From contig NZ_FPAG01000002.1 in the NCBI RefSeq assembly GCF_900116365.1, forward strand, positions 423,341 to 487,340: a stretch of 64,000 nt of DNA, in the 5' to 3' direction. Made by a program: the position numbers and the translations under genes. The notes beneath the pieces are model-generated. The model saw nothing but the letters and a program-made list of their open reading frames with translations. It had not been told where the DNA came from and did no database searches. The DNA comes from Zhouia amylolytica (GTDB lineage Bacteria; Bacteroidota; Bacteroidia; Flavobacteriales; Flavobacteriaceae). Shown here in pieces: positions 16,234-24,255 of this stretch. Numbering within the stretch: position 1 is the stretch's first letter; each line of letters starts with the position of its first letter.

Positions 16234-18212
16234 ACCGACTTTACTTATTTTTTTTATTAACCTTAGCATCAGTAGTTTCTCTTACTGCCCAAATTAAAGA
16301 CCCCGTTAAATGGACTACGGAGGTTGAAAAAATATCAGAATCAGAGTATAATTTAGTCTTTAAAGCTGCTATTGAACCTCATTGGCATTTGTATTCGCAA
16401 GAATTGCCTGAAGGAGGTGCTCTGCCAACTACCTTTAGTTTTGAAGGTGCGGGTGAAGGTTACGAATTAATTGGAAAAACAGAAGAAAGCCCATCCATTA
16501 CAGAATATGATAAAGTATTTGAGATGGAGCTGTCTTATTTTGACGAAGAGGCAACTTTTACTCAAAAAATCAAATTAAAGGATGCTTCATTAGCAACCAT
16601 TAATGCTGCAATTGAATTTCAGGCCTGTGATGATGAGAGTTGTATCTTTGATAGTACGGAACTGTCTTTTGTAGTAAATGAGAATGCTGTAGATGAGCAA
16701 TCAACTGAAGTAGCCGCTAAAACAGCTACTGAAAAGTCTGATGCCAATGAAGGCCAGGTTGCGACCAAGGATAAAAAAGAAAAGAAGAAAGGACTGCTAA
16801 CGATCTTTTTAATTGCATTTTTCTCTGGGTTTGCAGCACTCTTAACACCATGTGTATTCCCAATGATACCTATGACGGTAAGTTTCTTTACCAAACAGAG
16901 TAAAACAAGAGCAGCAGGTATTAAAAATGCTATTATTTACGGGATTTCAATCGTTGTTATTTACGTTCTTCTGGGATCACTCGTAACAGCTGTTTTTGGG
17001 GCAGATTCATTAAATGCATTATCTACCAACGTTTGGTTTAATATTATATTCTTTATCCTGCTGGTGGTTTTTGCAGCATCTTTCTTAGGAGCTTTTGAAA
17101 TCGTATTACCAAATTCATGGGCAAATAAAGTAGACAGACAAGCCGATAGAGGTGGTATTATAGGAATTCTTTTTATGGCTTTGGCTTTGGCAATAGTATC
17201 TTTTTCATGTACAGGACCAATCGTAGGTACTTTATTAGTAGAAGCAGCCAGCAAAGGGGGAGCAGCACCAATCATAGGTATGCTAGGATTTTCTTTAGCC
17301 TTGGCATTGCCATTTATGTTGTTTGCCATGTTCCCTGGATGGTTAAATTCATTACCTAAATCAGGAGGATGGCTGAATTCTGTTAAAGTATTTTTAGGAT
17401 TTTTAGAATTGGCGCTGGCGTTTAAATTCTTATCCAATGCAGATCTTGTATTACAATTACACTGGTTAGAAAGAGAAGTGTTTATCGCTATTTGGATCGC
17501 AGTATTTGGAGTGTTAGCAATGTATCTCTTTGGAAAGATCAGCTTACCGCATGATTCACCTTTGCAACACATTTCAGTAGGACGACTAGGTCTTGGGTTG
17601 TTGGTATTGTCATTTACGATATACTTAATTCCAGGACTTTGGGGAGCGCCGTTGAAATTAATAAGTGGATTCCCTCCACCAATGCATTATAGTGAATCAC
17701 CTTATGGGGTCGGATTTACCAAAACCGGAGGTGGCGGTGCTGCGCATGCAGAACTTCCGGAAGGTGCACATCACGGTCCTCAGGATATTGTAGCTTTCCT
17801 TGATTATGATAAAGGAATGGCTTATGCTAAAGAAGTAGGAAAACCAGTAATGATTGATTTTACAGGACATGCTTGTGTCAATTGTAGAAAAATGGAAGAA
17901 CGCGTGTGGAGCGAAGATCAGATCTTAAATATTTTGAATAATGATATCGTCCTTATTTCTTTATATGTAGATGATAAACGCCCGCTTCCTGAAAGTGAAC
18001 AATACGTTTCTGATGTAACCGGTAAAAATATTAAGACGATCGGTAACAAATGGAGTGATTTCCAGATTACCAAATATAAAGCCAATGCACAACCATATTA
18101 TGTGCTTGTAGATAATGATGGCAACAACCTGAATGATCCGGTTGGATATACTCCGGATGTCGACGACTATGAAGCGTGGCTTAAAGATGGAATATCAAAT
18201 TATAAGAAATAA
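16230..18212 (+). CDS. dsbD: DsbD-type thiol:disulfide interchange protein (CcdA-like membrane domain plus thioredoxin domain)
   Basis: Carries reducing power from the cytoplasm across the inner membrane to exported thiol proteins. A signal peptide (residues 1-20) leads to an N-terminal beta domain (about 25-150) with Cys pair CDDESC. After a Lys-rich linker comes a membrane region of eight or so helices with the CcdA-type motifs LLTPCVFPMIPMT and SFSCTGPIVG, and finally a thioredoxin domain with the CVNC active site (C549/C552). All three redox Cys pairs of the DsbD relay are therefore present. Overlaps tilS in ATGA; a strong terminator follows. Confidence 0.9.
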   Translation: MNRLYLFFLLTLASVVSLTAQIKDPVKWTTEVEKISESEYNLVFKAAIEPHWHLYSQELPEGGALPTTFSFEGAGEGYELIGKTEESPSITEYDKVFEMELSYFDEEATFTQKIKLKDASLATINAAIEFQACDDESCIFDSTELSFVVNENAVDEQSTEVAAKTATEKSDANEGQVATKDKKEKKKGLLTIFLIAFFSGFAALLTPCVFPMIPMTVSFFTKQSKTRAAGIKNAIIYGISIVVIYVLLGSLVTAVFGADSLNALSTNVWFNIIFFILLVVFAASFLGAFEIVLPNSWANKVDRQADRGGIIGILFMALALAIVSFSCTGPIVGTLLVEAASKGGAAPIIGMLGFSLALALPFMLFAMFPGWLNSLPKSGGWLNSVKVFLGFLELALAFKFLSNADLVLQLHWLEREVFIAIWIAVFGVLAMYLFGKISLPHDSPLQHISVGRLGLGLLVLSFTIYLIPGLWGAPLKLISGFPPPMHYSESPYGVGFTKTGGGGAAHAELPEGAHHGPQDIVAFLDYDKGMAYAKEVGKPVMIDFTGHACVNCRKMEERVWSEDQILNILNNDIVLISLYVDDKRPLPESEQYVSDVTGKNIKTIGNKWSDFQITKYKANAQPYYVLVDNDGNNLNDPVGYTPDVDDYEAWLKDGISNYKK

Positions 18213-18216
18213 ATAC

Positions 18217-18243
18217 AAAGGCTGCCAATTGGCAGCCTTTTTT
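18217..18243. terminator. Bidirectional terminator between dsbD and the XRE regulator
   Basis: AAAGGCTGCC (18217-18226) and GGCAGCCTTT (18231-18240) form a perfect 10-pair stem with loop AATT, followed by T-run to 18243 and preceded by A-run. It reaches the stop codon of the convergent regulator gene. Confidence 0.88.
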
Positions 18244-18442
18244 AATCTTCTTCTTCCAGTATAAATAATTCCTCAACTGGTTTTTCAAAAAACCGGGCAA
18301 GCTTTAAAGCTAGTACAGTGGAAGGAACATATTTGCCTTTTTCCATTGCATTGATAGTCTGTCTGCTGACATTTATTTCTTCAGCTAACTCAGCTTGGGT
18401 AATATCTTTTATAGCGCGATGTACCTTAAGGTTATTCTTCAT
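18242..18442 (-). CDS. Small XRE-family transcriptional regulator
   Basis: A 66-residue DNA-binding protein consisting of a single Cro/C1-type helix-turn-helix (TQAELAEEINVSRQTINAMEKGKYVPS, residues 15-39 region) and the trailing helices. It belongs to the YozG/YgzD-like group of minimal regulators usually encoded next to small membrane proteins. Its start overlaps the end of the upstream membrane-protein gene by 11 bases, so the two are surely co-translated. Target genes are unknown; the repeats upstream of the pair (18944-19000) are candidates for its own operator. Confidence 0.88.
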   Translation of the reverse strand: MKNNLKVHRAIKDITQAELAEEINVSRQTINAMEKGKYVPSTVLALKLARFFEKPVEELFILEEED

Positions 18443-18911
18443 TTTTCAAGGTCTTTTTCGATTTATAAAGTAAATAGTGAAATCGGATAATAAAAAACAA
18501 TAGGCATGAAAAAAGGTTAAAGGTAATTATTGATAGATATATCATTCCGTAGGTAAAAATAGTCAGGAATAGTAAAAGACCAAAATTAACATAAAATGAC
18601 CATACAAGCGATTCTGTCCTGAGCATATAGGTATATTCATCTTCATGCTTAACACGAGAAAATCCGGTGAGTAGTCCTCCGATAATGATAGTAATGAAGA
18701 CGAACTCATCCATTACATCATTTGTAATCCAAAGAAAATATTGATTCTCTTCAGAAAAACTATCGTAGATCAGGGCAAAAACTTTTGTCGATAAGCTAAT
18801 ATCAGTGTCATCAGGTAGAAACATCATTAGGAGGTATGTAATGATCCCGATAAGAAACAAGATCCACCCAAATTTTTTAAAACGATAAGGAAATAAATAA
18901 CGTGTTTTCAT
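18432..18911 (-). CDS. Four-helix membrane protein paired with an XRE regulator
   Basis: A 159-residue protein with hydrophobic segments near residues 15-31, 67-85, 103-125 and 125-148, and no recognised catalytic motif. Pairs of a small integral membrane protein with a minimal XRE regulator are common in Firmicutes and Bacteroidota, where the membrane protein is thought to modulate or be controlled by the regulator. I do not recognise a specific family, so function is open. The gene is transcribed with the regulator from the intergenic region at 18912-19102. Confidence 0.7.
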   Translation of the reverse strand: MKTRYLFPYRFKKFGWILFLIGIITYLLMMFLPDDTDISLSTKVFALIYDSFSEENQYFLWITNDVMDEFVFITIIIGGLLTGFSRVKHEDEYTYMLRTESLVWSFYVNFGLLLFLTIFTYGMIYLSIITFNLFSCLLFFIIRFHYLLYKSKKTLKNEE

Positions 18912-18943
18912 ATTGATGAAATTAATGATTCAGATGTAAATGT

Positions 18944-19000
18944 AAAGTAAACAATACTAAAAGTCAAGTTTATTTTACTTTAAGTATAATTTGTTTTACT
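18944..19000. promoter_or_regulatory. Candidate operator repeats upstream of the XRE/membrane pair
   Basis: The heptamer TTTTACT occurs at 18973-18979 and 18994-19000 (21 bases apart, two helical turns), and a near-inverted copy AGTAAAC lies at 18946-18952. The intergenic region serves the XRE pair (minus) and the CocE gene (plus). Autoregulation is inferred. Confidence 0.35.
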
Positions 19001-19063
19001 ATTTAACCGAGGTAAGATGCTTAATAAGTCACCTGGATACTTTCATTTTAGTGATAATCAGTC

Positions 19064-19071
19064 TATATTTA
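19064..19071 (+). promoter_or_regulatory. Possible -7 element for the CocE-type hydrolase gene
   Basis: TATATTTA differs from TAnnTTTG only in the last base and lies 31 bases ahead of the start codon. Confidence 0.4.
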
Positions 19072-19102
19072 TGCACCTTAAAAAACAAACAATTAATAGA
19101 TA

Positions 19103-20941
19103 ATGAAAAAACTACTATTTCTCTTTCTTCTGATTTCTGTGAGTTGTATAACGGCACAAACAGAATATGATGTAAAAGAACATTATACCAAAAAAGAAGT
19201 AACCATCGAAATGCGTGATGGAATAAAATTGCACACAACTATCTATAGTCCGAAAGATACCTCAAAAGAGTATCCCATCGTGATGCAACGAACGCCATAT
19301 AGTTGCGCTCCTTATGGAGAGAATCAATTCAGATCGAAGATAGGTCCGAATGAAACGATGATGAAAGAAGGATATATTGTCGTATATCAAGATGTCAGAG
19401 GTAGGTGGAATAGCGAAGGCGTTTATGATAATATGCGTGCTTTCATTCCTAAGAAAAAAAGAAAGCAGGTAGATGAAGCTTCCGATACCTATGATACCAT
19501 AGACTGGTTGGTTAAAAACGTACCTAATAACAATGGTAAAGTAGGGGTTTGGGGAATTTCTTACCCTGGATTCTATTCGACTTATGCACTTTTGTCAAAT
19601 CATAAAGCACTTAAGGCTGTGTCTCCTCAGGCATGTATTGGAGATTTCTTTTTTGATGATTTTCATCACAATGGAGCTTACTTGCTAAGCTACTGGCGTG
19701 CTACTGCTGTTTTTGGTTATATGAAAGATGAGCCAACGACGAAAAGCTGGTATTCATTTCCGGATTTAGGAGCAAAAGATCAATATCAGTTTTTCCTGGA
19801 TGCAGGACCATTGTCGAACCTGGATAAATATTACAAAGAGGACAATGTTTTTTGGCAGCAGCTGAAAGAGCATCCTAATTATGATGAATTCTGGCAGTCA
19901 AGAGGAATTATACAGCATCTGGAAGATATAAAACCTGCTACGATGGTTGTAGGTGGATGGTTTGATGCAGAAGATCTTTATGGACCTTTGGAAACGTATA
20001 AAAACATTGAAAAAAGAAGTGATAATTACAACACGATAGTAATGGGCCCATGGAGCCATGGCGATTGGGCAAGAACCAAGAAGAGACAGGCCATTGGAAA
20101 TGTCTATTTTGGTGATGATATCTCCAAATTTTATCAGGAAAATATTGAAACCAGATTCTTTAATCATTTCCTGAAAGGTAGTGGTGATGACAACTCAGGG
20201 TTGCCGGAAGCCTATGTTTATGATACAGGTGAGAGAGCATGGAGTACCTATGAAACCTGGCCTCCCGTAAATGTAGAGGAAAAAACTTTTACCTTAAATA
20301 ATGGTAGGCTTGCTGAGATTACAACAATGGACTATCGATTTGAAGAGTTTGTGAGTGATCCGAAAAAACCAGTACCTTACTCTGAAGATATTAAAATGGT
20401 ATTTACTCCACGTAAATTTATGACTGACGATCAACGTTTCGCAGCGAGAAGACCTGATGTATTGGTTTTTGAAACGGAAGTGTTGGAAGAAGATGTTACC
20501 ATGATTGGAGATATATTGGCCAAATTAAAAGTTTCTACTACCGGAACTGCTGCAGATTGGGTTGTGAAGGTTATTGATGTTTATCCACCGGATGCAGAAG
20601 ACTATCCCGAAACTCAGGAGTATTTGAAAATGAGCAATTATCATATGATGGTACGAAGTGAAGTTTTAAGAGGCCGTTTTAGAAACAGTTTTGAAAACCC
20701 GGAACCTTTTGTGCCTAATGAAGTTACGGATGTTAATATTAAACTGCAAGATGTTTATCATACCTTCAAGAAAGGTCATAAAATTCAGGTGCAGATACAA
20801 AGTACCTGGTTTCCTTATATAGATTTGAATCCACAAACCTATGTGGATAACATATTTGAAGCCAAACCTGAAGATTTCAAGAAACAAACACATAGAGTGT
20901 ATAACTCATCTAAAATTGAATTTTCGGTTCTTAAGAAATAA
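19103..20941 (+). CDS. Secreted CocE/NonD-family hydrolase (S15 peptidase-like)
   Basis: A 612-residue exported serine hydrolase; signal peptide at residues 1-18. The family includes cocaine esterase, X-Pro dipeptidyl peptidase and cephalosporin acylases. Nucleophile motif GISYPG is near residue 152 after the tyrosine/tryptophan-rich QDVRGRWNSEG stretch; the acid is likely in GGWFDAEDL near 293 and the histidine in GPWSHGDW near 316. The C-terminal part from about 390 is the jelly-roll beta domain. It probably hydrolyses a peptide or amide/ester in the periplasm. The pentapeptide gene begins only 5 bases downstream. Confidence 0.88.
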   Translation: MKKLLFLFLLISVSCITAQTEYDVKEHYTKKEVTIEMRDGIKLHTTIYSPKDTSKEYPIVMQRTPYSCAPYGENQFRSKIGPNETMMKEGYIVVYQDVRGRWNSEGVYDNMRAFIPKKKRKQVDEASDTYDTIDWLVKNVPNNNGKVGVWGISYPGFYSTYALLSNHKALKAVSPQACIGDFFFDDFHHNGAYLLSYWRATAVFGYMKDEPTTKSWYSFPDLGAKDQYQFFLDAGPLSNLDKYYKEDNVFWQQLKEHPNYDEFWQSRGIIQHLEDIKPATMVVGGWFDAEDLYGPLETYKNIEKRSDNYNTIVMGPWSHGDWARTKKRQAIGNVYFGDDISKFYQENIETRFFNHFLKGSGDDNSGLPEAYVYDTGERAWSTYETWPPVNVEEKTFTLNNGRLAEITTMDYRFEEFVSDPKKPVPYSEDIKMVFTPRKFMTDDQRFAARRPDVLVFETEVLEEDVTMIGDILAKLKVSTTGTAADWVVKVIDVYPPDAEDYPETQEYLKMSNYHMMVRSEVLRGRFRNSFENPEPFVPNEVTDVNIKLQDVYHTFKKGHKIQVQIQSTWFPYIDLNPQTYVDNIFEAKPEDFKKQTHRVYNSSKIEFSVLKK

Positions 20942-20946
20942 TCTTA

Positions 20947-21519
20947 ATGGATAACCATTACAAAGAAGGGGAGGAATTTGAGGGTATCGATTTTACCCTC
21001 AATGATCTTCCTAAAATGGAATACGAAGACTGTGTCTTTAAAAATTGTAATTTCTCCAGGTCCGACATCTCAAGGATCACCTTTACGGATTGTCAGTTCG
21101 TAAACTGTAACCTGAGCAATGCATATATGGTCGAAACAACATTCAACGAGGTAAGTTTTAAAGAAAGTAAGTTATTAGGAGTAGCTTTTGACGCCTGTAG
21201 TGAATTTATGTTTAGGGTACACTTCCATAAATGCAATTTAAGTATGGTTTCTTTTTATAAGCGTTCTTTGAATAACACGACTTTCGATACCTGCATTCTT
21301 AAGGGAACCGATTTTACTGAATCAGTCTTGCAGGGAACTGTTTTTAATGAATGTGATTTTTTGAATGCCATTTTTCACCGCACTGATTTGACGAAAGCCG
21401 ACTTTAGAACCTCCTTTAACTTTTCAATAGATCCAACTATAAACAAGGTTTCCAAAGCTATATTCACGAAAGAGAATGCCTTAAATCTATTAGAAGGTTT
21501 CAAAATAGTCATTAAATAA
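20947..21519 (+). CDS. Pentapeptide-repeat protein, Qnr/McbG-like
   Basis: A 190-residue protein built of the A(D/N)LxX-type pentapeptide repeat (for example CNFSRSDISRITFTDCQFVNCNLSNA) throughout residues 25-150, ending in a short non-repeat tail (SIDPTINKVSKAIFTKENAL). Such proteins form a right-handed quadrilateral beta-helix mimicking DNA; Qnr and McbG members shield gyrase. A role in fluoroquinolone tolerance is only a possibility. It lies 5 bases behind the hydrolase gene and is probably co-transcribed. Confidence 0.85.
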   Translation: MDNHYKEGEEFEGIDFTLNDLPKMEYEDCVFKNCNFSRSDISRITFTDCQFVNCNLSNAYMVETTFNEVSFKESKLLGVAFDACSEFMFRVHFHKCNLSMVSFYKRSLNNTTFDTCILKGTDFTESVLQGTVFNECDFLNAIFHRTDLTKADFRTSFNFSIDPTINKVSKAIFTKENALNLLEGFKIVIK

Positions 21520-21668
21520 AACTGTTAGATTTAGTGATTTAGCCCTTGTAATTTGTTTGATAATTACAATTCTCATAAAAAATCGAATATTCAGGTGGGG
21601 TTTGTATAATATTTTAGATATAAAATTATAAATTCGGCAACTTAATAAAACTATTCTAACTATAACTT

Positions 21669-23255
21669 ATGGCAATACTTTCTTTTATAGGATTTACCCT
21701 TTTAGTAGCGGTCATAGCCTACTTCGCTACACGTAAAACGAATGAACAAACAAGTGATGGTTACTTTTTGGGAGGCAGGAGCCTTACGGCGGGAGTAGTA
21801 GCAGGATCTTTATTACTTACTAATTTATCAACAGAACAAATTGTCGGATTGAATGGAGCGGCCTACACTGAAGGGATTTTAGTGATGGCTTGGGAAACAT
21901 TAGCTGCAATTGCGATGGTAGTTACTGCAGTTTTCTTATTACCAAGATATCTTAAGGGCGGCCTCACCACTGTACCGCAGTTTTTAGAAACCCGGTATGA
22001 TAAACAAACCAAATCAATCGCTTCGTTCCTGTTCTTAACAGGGTATGTGGTTATATTTTTACCGATTGTACTCTATTCAGGTTCTTTGGCCATTTCAACC
22101 ATGTTTAATATTCCTGAAATGTTGGGAGTATCCCTTTGGGCTTCGGTTTGGATTTGTACCTGGGGAATTGGAATTATAGGCTCTATTTATGCCATTTTTG
22201 GAGGATTAAAGGCCGTAGCGGTTTCAGATACCATTAACGCAATTGGCTTGTTGATTGGTGGTTTGTTAATCCCTTTCTTCGGATTGATGTTTATTGGCGA
22301 TGGTTCGGCTTCAGAAGGGTTAACCATATTGCTCAATGAAGCTCCTGAAAAGTTTAATGCTATCGGAGGACCTAAAGCTTCAGTGCCATTCGGGACCATC
22401 TTCACAGGTATGATGTTAGTTCAATTATTCTATTGGGGAACCAACCAGGCGATAATCCAAAGAGCACTGGCAGCAAAAAACCTCAAAGAAGGACAAAAAG
22501 GATTACTGTTGGCGGCTTTTATCAAAATCTTAGGCCCGCTAATTGTTGTGTTACCAGGTATTATTGCCTTCTATATTTTTGGGTCAGAATTGGAAACGCC
22601 AGATCAGGCATATCCATTATTGGTAGATAAGGTACTTCCAAAAGCCTTGCTTGGATTCTTTGCAGCAGTACTTTTCGGTGCAATTTTAAGCTCATTTAAC
22701 AGTGCATTGAATAGTGCAGTAACCTTATTCAGTATTGATTTCTACAAAGAATATATCAATAAAGAAGCCTCTGAAATAAAAGTCATTAAAAGCGGTAAAT
22801 ACTTTGGAATCGTTTTGGCAATTTTGTCAATGACCATCGCTCCCTTTATTTTCTTTGCAGGTCAGGGATTGTTTGGGTATTTACAAGAAGTAAATGGGGT
22901 GTATAGTATTCCTATTTTAACCATTATCGTAGTTGGATATCTGACAAAATATGTGCCTGCTATTGCAGCAAAAATAGGTATCATCTCAGGATGCGTACTC
23001 TATTGTATCAGTCAATTTATCTTAAAGCCTTTTGTTTTCGGAGAAGATAATTACCCGCATTATCTACACGTTATGGCAATACTATTTGTTTTGAATGTCG
23101 CTATAATGCTTATCATTGGTAAGTATCGACCAAGAGCTGAAGCTTATGAATTAAAATATACCAAGAAAGTTGATATCATGCCTTATAAATTTGTGAAACA
23201 GGTAGGTTTGATTATTAGTTTAATAGTAATTGGAGTCTATATTTACTTTTCATAA
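21669..23255 (+). CDS. Sodium:solute symporter (SSS family)
   Basis: Inner-membrane Na+-coupled transporter of 528 residues with about 13 to 14 hydrophobic helices. Family features are the early SDGYFLGGRSL segment (residues 29-39), LLLTNLSTEQIVGLNG in the first helices, and GAILSSFNSALNSAVTLFSIDFYKEY near 345 containing the sodium-site serines. The sequence resembles the sugar/sialic acid branch (SglT-like), but the substrate cannot be fixed, and no catabolic genes are adjacent. A terminator follows. Confidence 0.88.
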   Translation: MAILSFIGFTLLVAVIAYFATRKTNEQTSDGYFLGGRSLTAGVVAGSLLLTNLSTEQIVGLNGAAYTEGILVMAWETLAAIAMVVTAVFLLPRYLKGGLTTVPQFLETRYDKQTKSIASFLFLTGYVVIFLPIVLYSGSLAISTMFNIPEMLGVSLWASVWICTWGIGIIGSIYAIFGGLKAVAVSDTINAIGLLIGGLLIPFFGLMFIGDGSASEGLTILLNEAPEKFNAIGGPKASVPFGTIFTGMMLVQLFYWGTNQAIIQRALAAKNLKEGQKGLLLAAFIKILGPLIVVLPGIIAFYIFGSELETPDQAYPLLVDKVLPKALLGFFAAVLFGAILSSFNSALNSAVTLFSIDFYKEYINKEASEIKVIKSGKYFGIVLAILSMTIAPFIFFAGQGLFGYLQEVNGVYSIPILTIIVVGYLTKYVPAIAAKIGIISGCVLYCISQFILKPFVFGEDNYPHYLHVMAILFVLNVAIMLIIGKYRPRAEAYELKYTKKVDIMPYKFVKQVGLIISLIVIGVYIYFS

Positions 23256-23285
23256 GACTTAAATAATATCAACTCAAAATTCAAA

Positions 23286-23317
23286 AGAGAAATTGTTAAG
23301 GCAATTTCTCTTTTTTT
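23286..23317 (+). terminator. Terminator of the symporter gene
   Basis: AGAGAAATTG (23286-23295) pairs with CAATTTCTCT (23302-23311) around TTAAGG and is followed by a T-run. Confidence 0.85.
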
Positions 23318-23407
23318 ATTCCTTCATTTTTTCGAAATGTACCTGTTGTGTTTTTAACAGATTTAATGATATATATCTATAAAAATAACTTTATTTGTAA
23401 GAATTAT

Positions 23408-23437
23408 TTGTTTGGTAATTCAAATTATGTATCTTCA
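23408..23437 (+). promoter_or_regulatory. Candidate promoter of the receptor operon
   Basis: TTG (23408-23410), 19-base spacer and TATCTTCA (23430-23437) approximate the Bacteroidota promoter, 88 bases before the first gene. Confidence 0.4.
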
Positions 23438-23524
23438 TTCGCTGTAAGATTTTTTTGTTAAATCATAGCAGTAAGTTTAGATGGCTATGACCTGCTTTAA
23501 TAAACAGTTGTAAGGTTAAATTGA

Positions 23525-24241
23525 ATGAAAACAATTAATAATTCACTACTAATCGCTTTTCTTTTTCTTCCTCTTTATGTTATTTCGTTAAGCGCTCAAA
23601 ACAATAAGACCACTGTATACCATTGGTTTGATGATGTCGTGGGCATTGAGAATACCGCCATCTATACAGGTGTTCAGTATAAAGAAGTCTACAGAACTTA
23701 TGGCGATAAACACAAATTCCTTTTTTCCTATGACTTTTTAAATGGAGATATAATGTATGAAGGACAAGTGTTTGAAGATGTGATGATGAAATACGATGTT
23801 TATGAGCACAATGTAATTGTAAAACTTAATGGAAAATTTGGAGAATCTGTGTTTAGGTTGATCCGGAATCACATTAATCAATTTTCAATTAGGGGCCATA
23901 TATTTTACAATATAACCCAAGATGAAGAGTTCCTGGGTTTTTATGAAATTCTAAGCGATCAGAATTCAAACATTACTCTCCTGAAAAAATATCGGAAAAA
24001 AGCGGAAAAAAAGTTGAATAAAGATAATGTCTACTATGAATTTACCGAAGAACCCGCTCAGTATGTACTTTATTACTTCGGTGAGTATTATGACATTTCA
24101 AATTATAAAGACCTGGTACAAATTTCGAAAAAATCACAACCTGAAATGTCTCAATATGTTAGAAAAAACAAAAAGTTATTAGATATAGATGCGGACAGCT
24201 TCTATATAGGAGCAATGAGTGTATTAGCAGAGCAACAATAA
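23525..24241 (+). CDS. Unknown exported protein heading a TonB-receptor operon
   Basis: A 238-residue protein with a signal peptide (residues 1-24, cut likely after LSA). The rest is rich in aromatic and charged residues, predicted beta then helical, with no cysteine and no motif I recognise. It lies 14 bases before the receptor gene and shares its promoter, so a periplasmic or outer-membrane accessory role for the receptor is likely by position only. Confidence 0.6.
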   Translation: MKTINNSLLIAFLFLPLYVISLSAQNNKTTVYHWFDDVVGIENTAIYTGVQYKEVYRTYGDKHKFLFSYDFLNGDIMYEGQVFEDVMMKYDVYEHNVIVKLNGKFGESVFRLIRNHINQFSIRGHIFYNITQDEEFLGFYEILSDQNSNITLLKKYRKKAEKKLNKDNVYYEFTEEPAQYVLYYFGEYYDISNYKDLVQISKKSQPEMSQYVRKNKKLLDIDADSFYIGAMSVLAEQQ

Positions 24242-24255
24242 CTAATTTCTATTTG

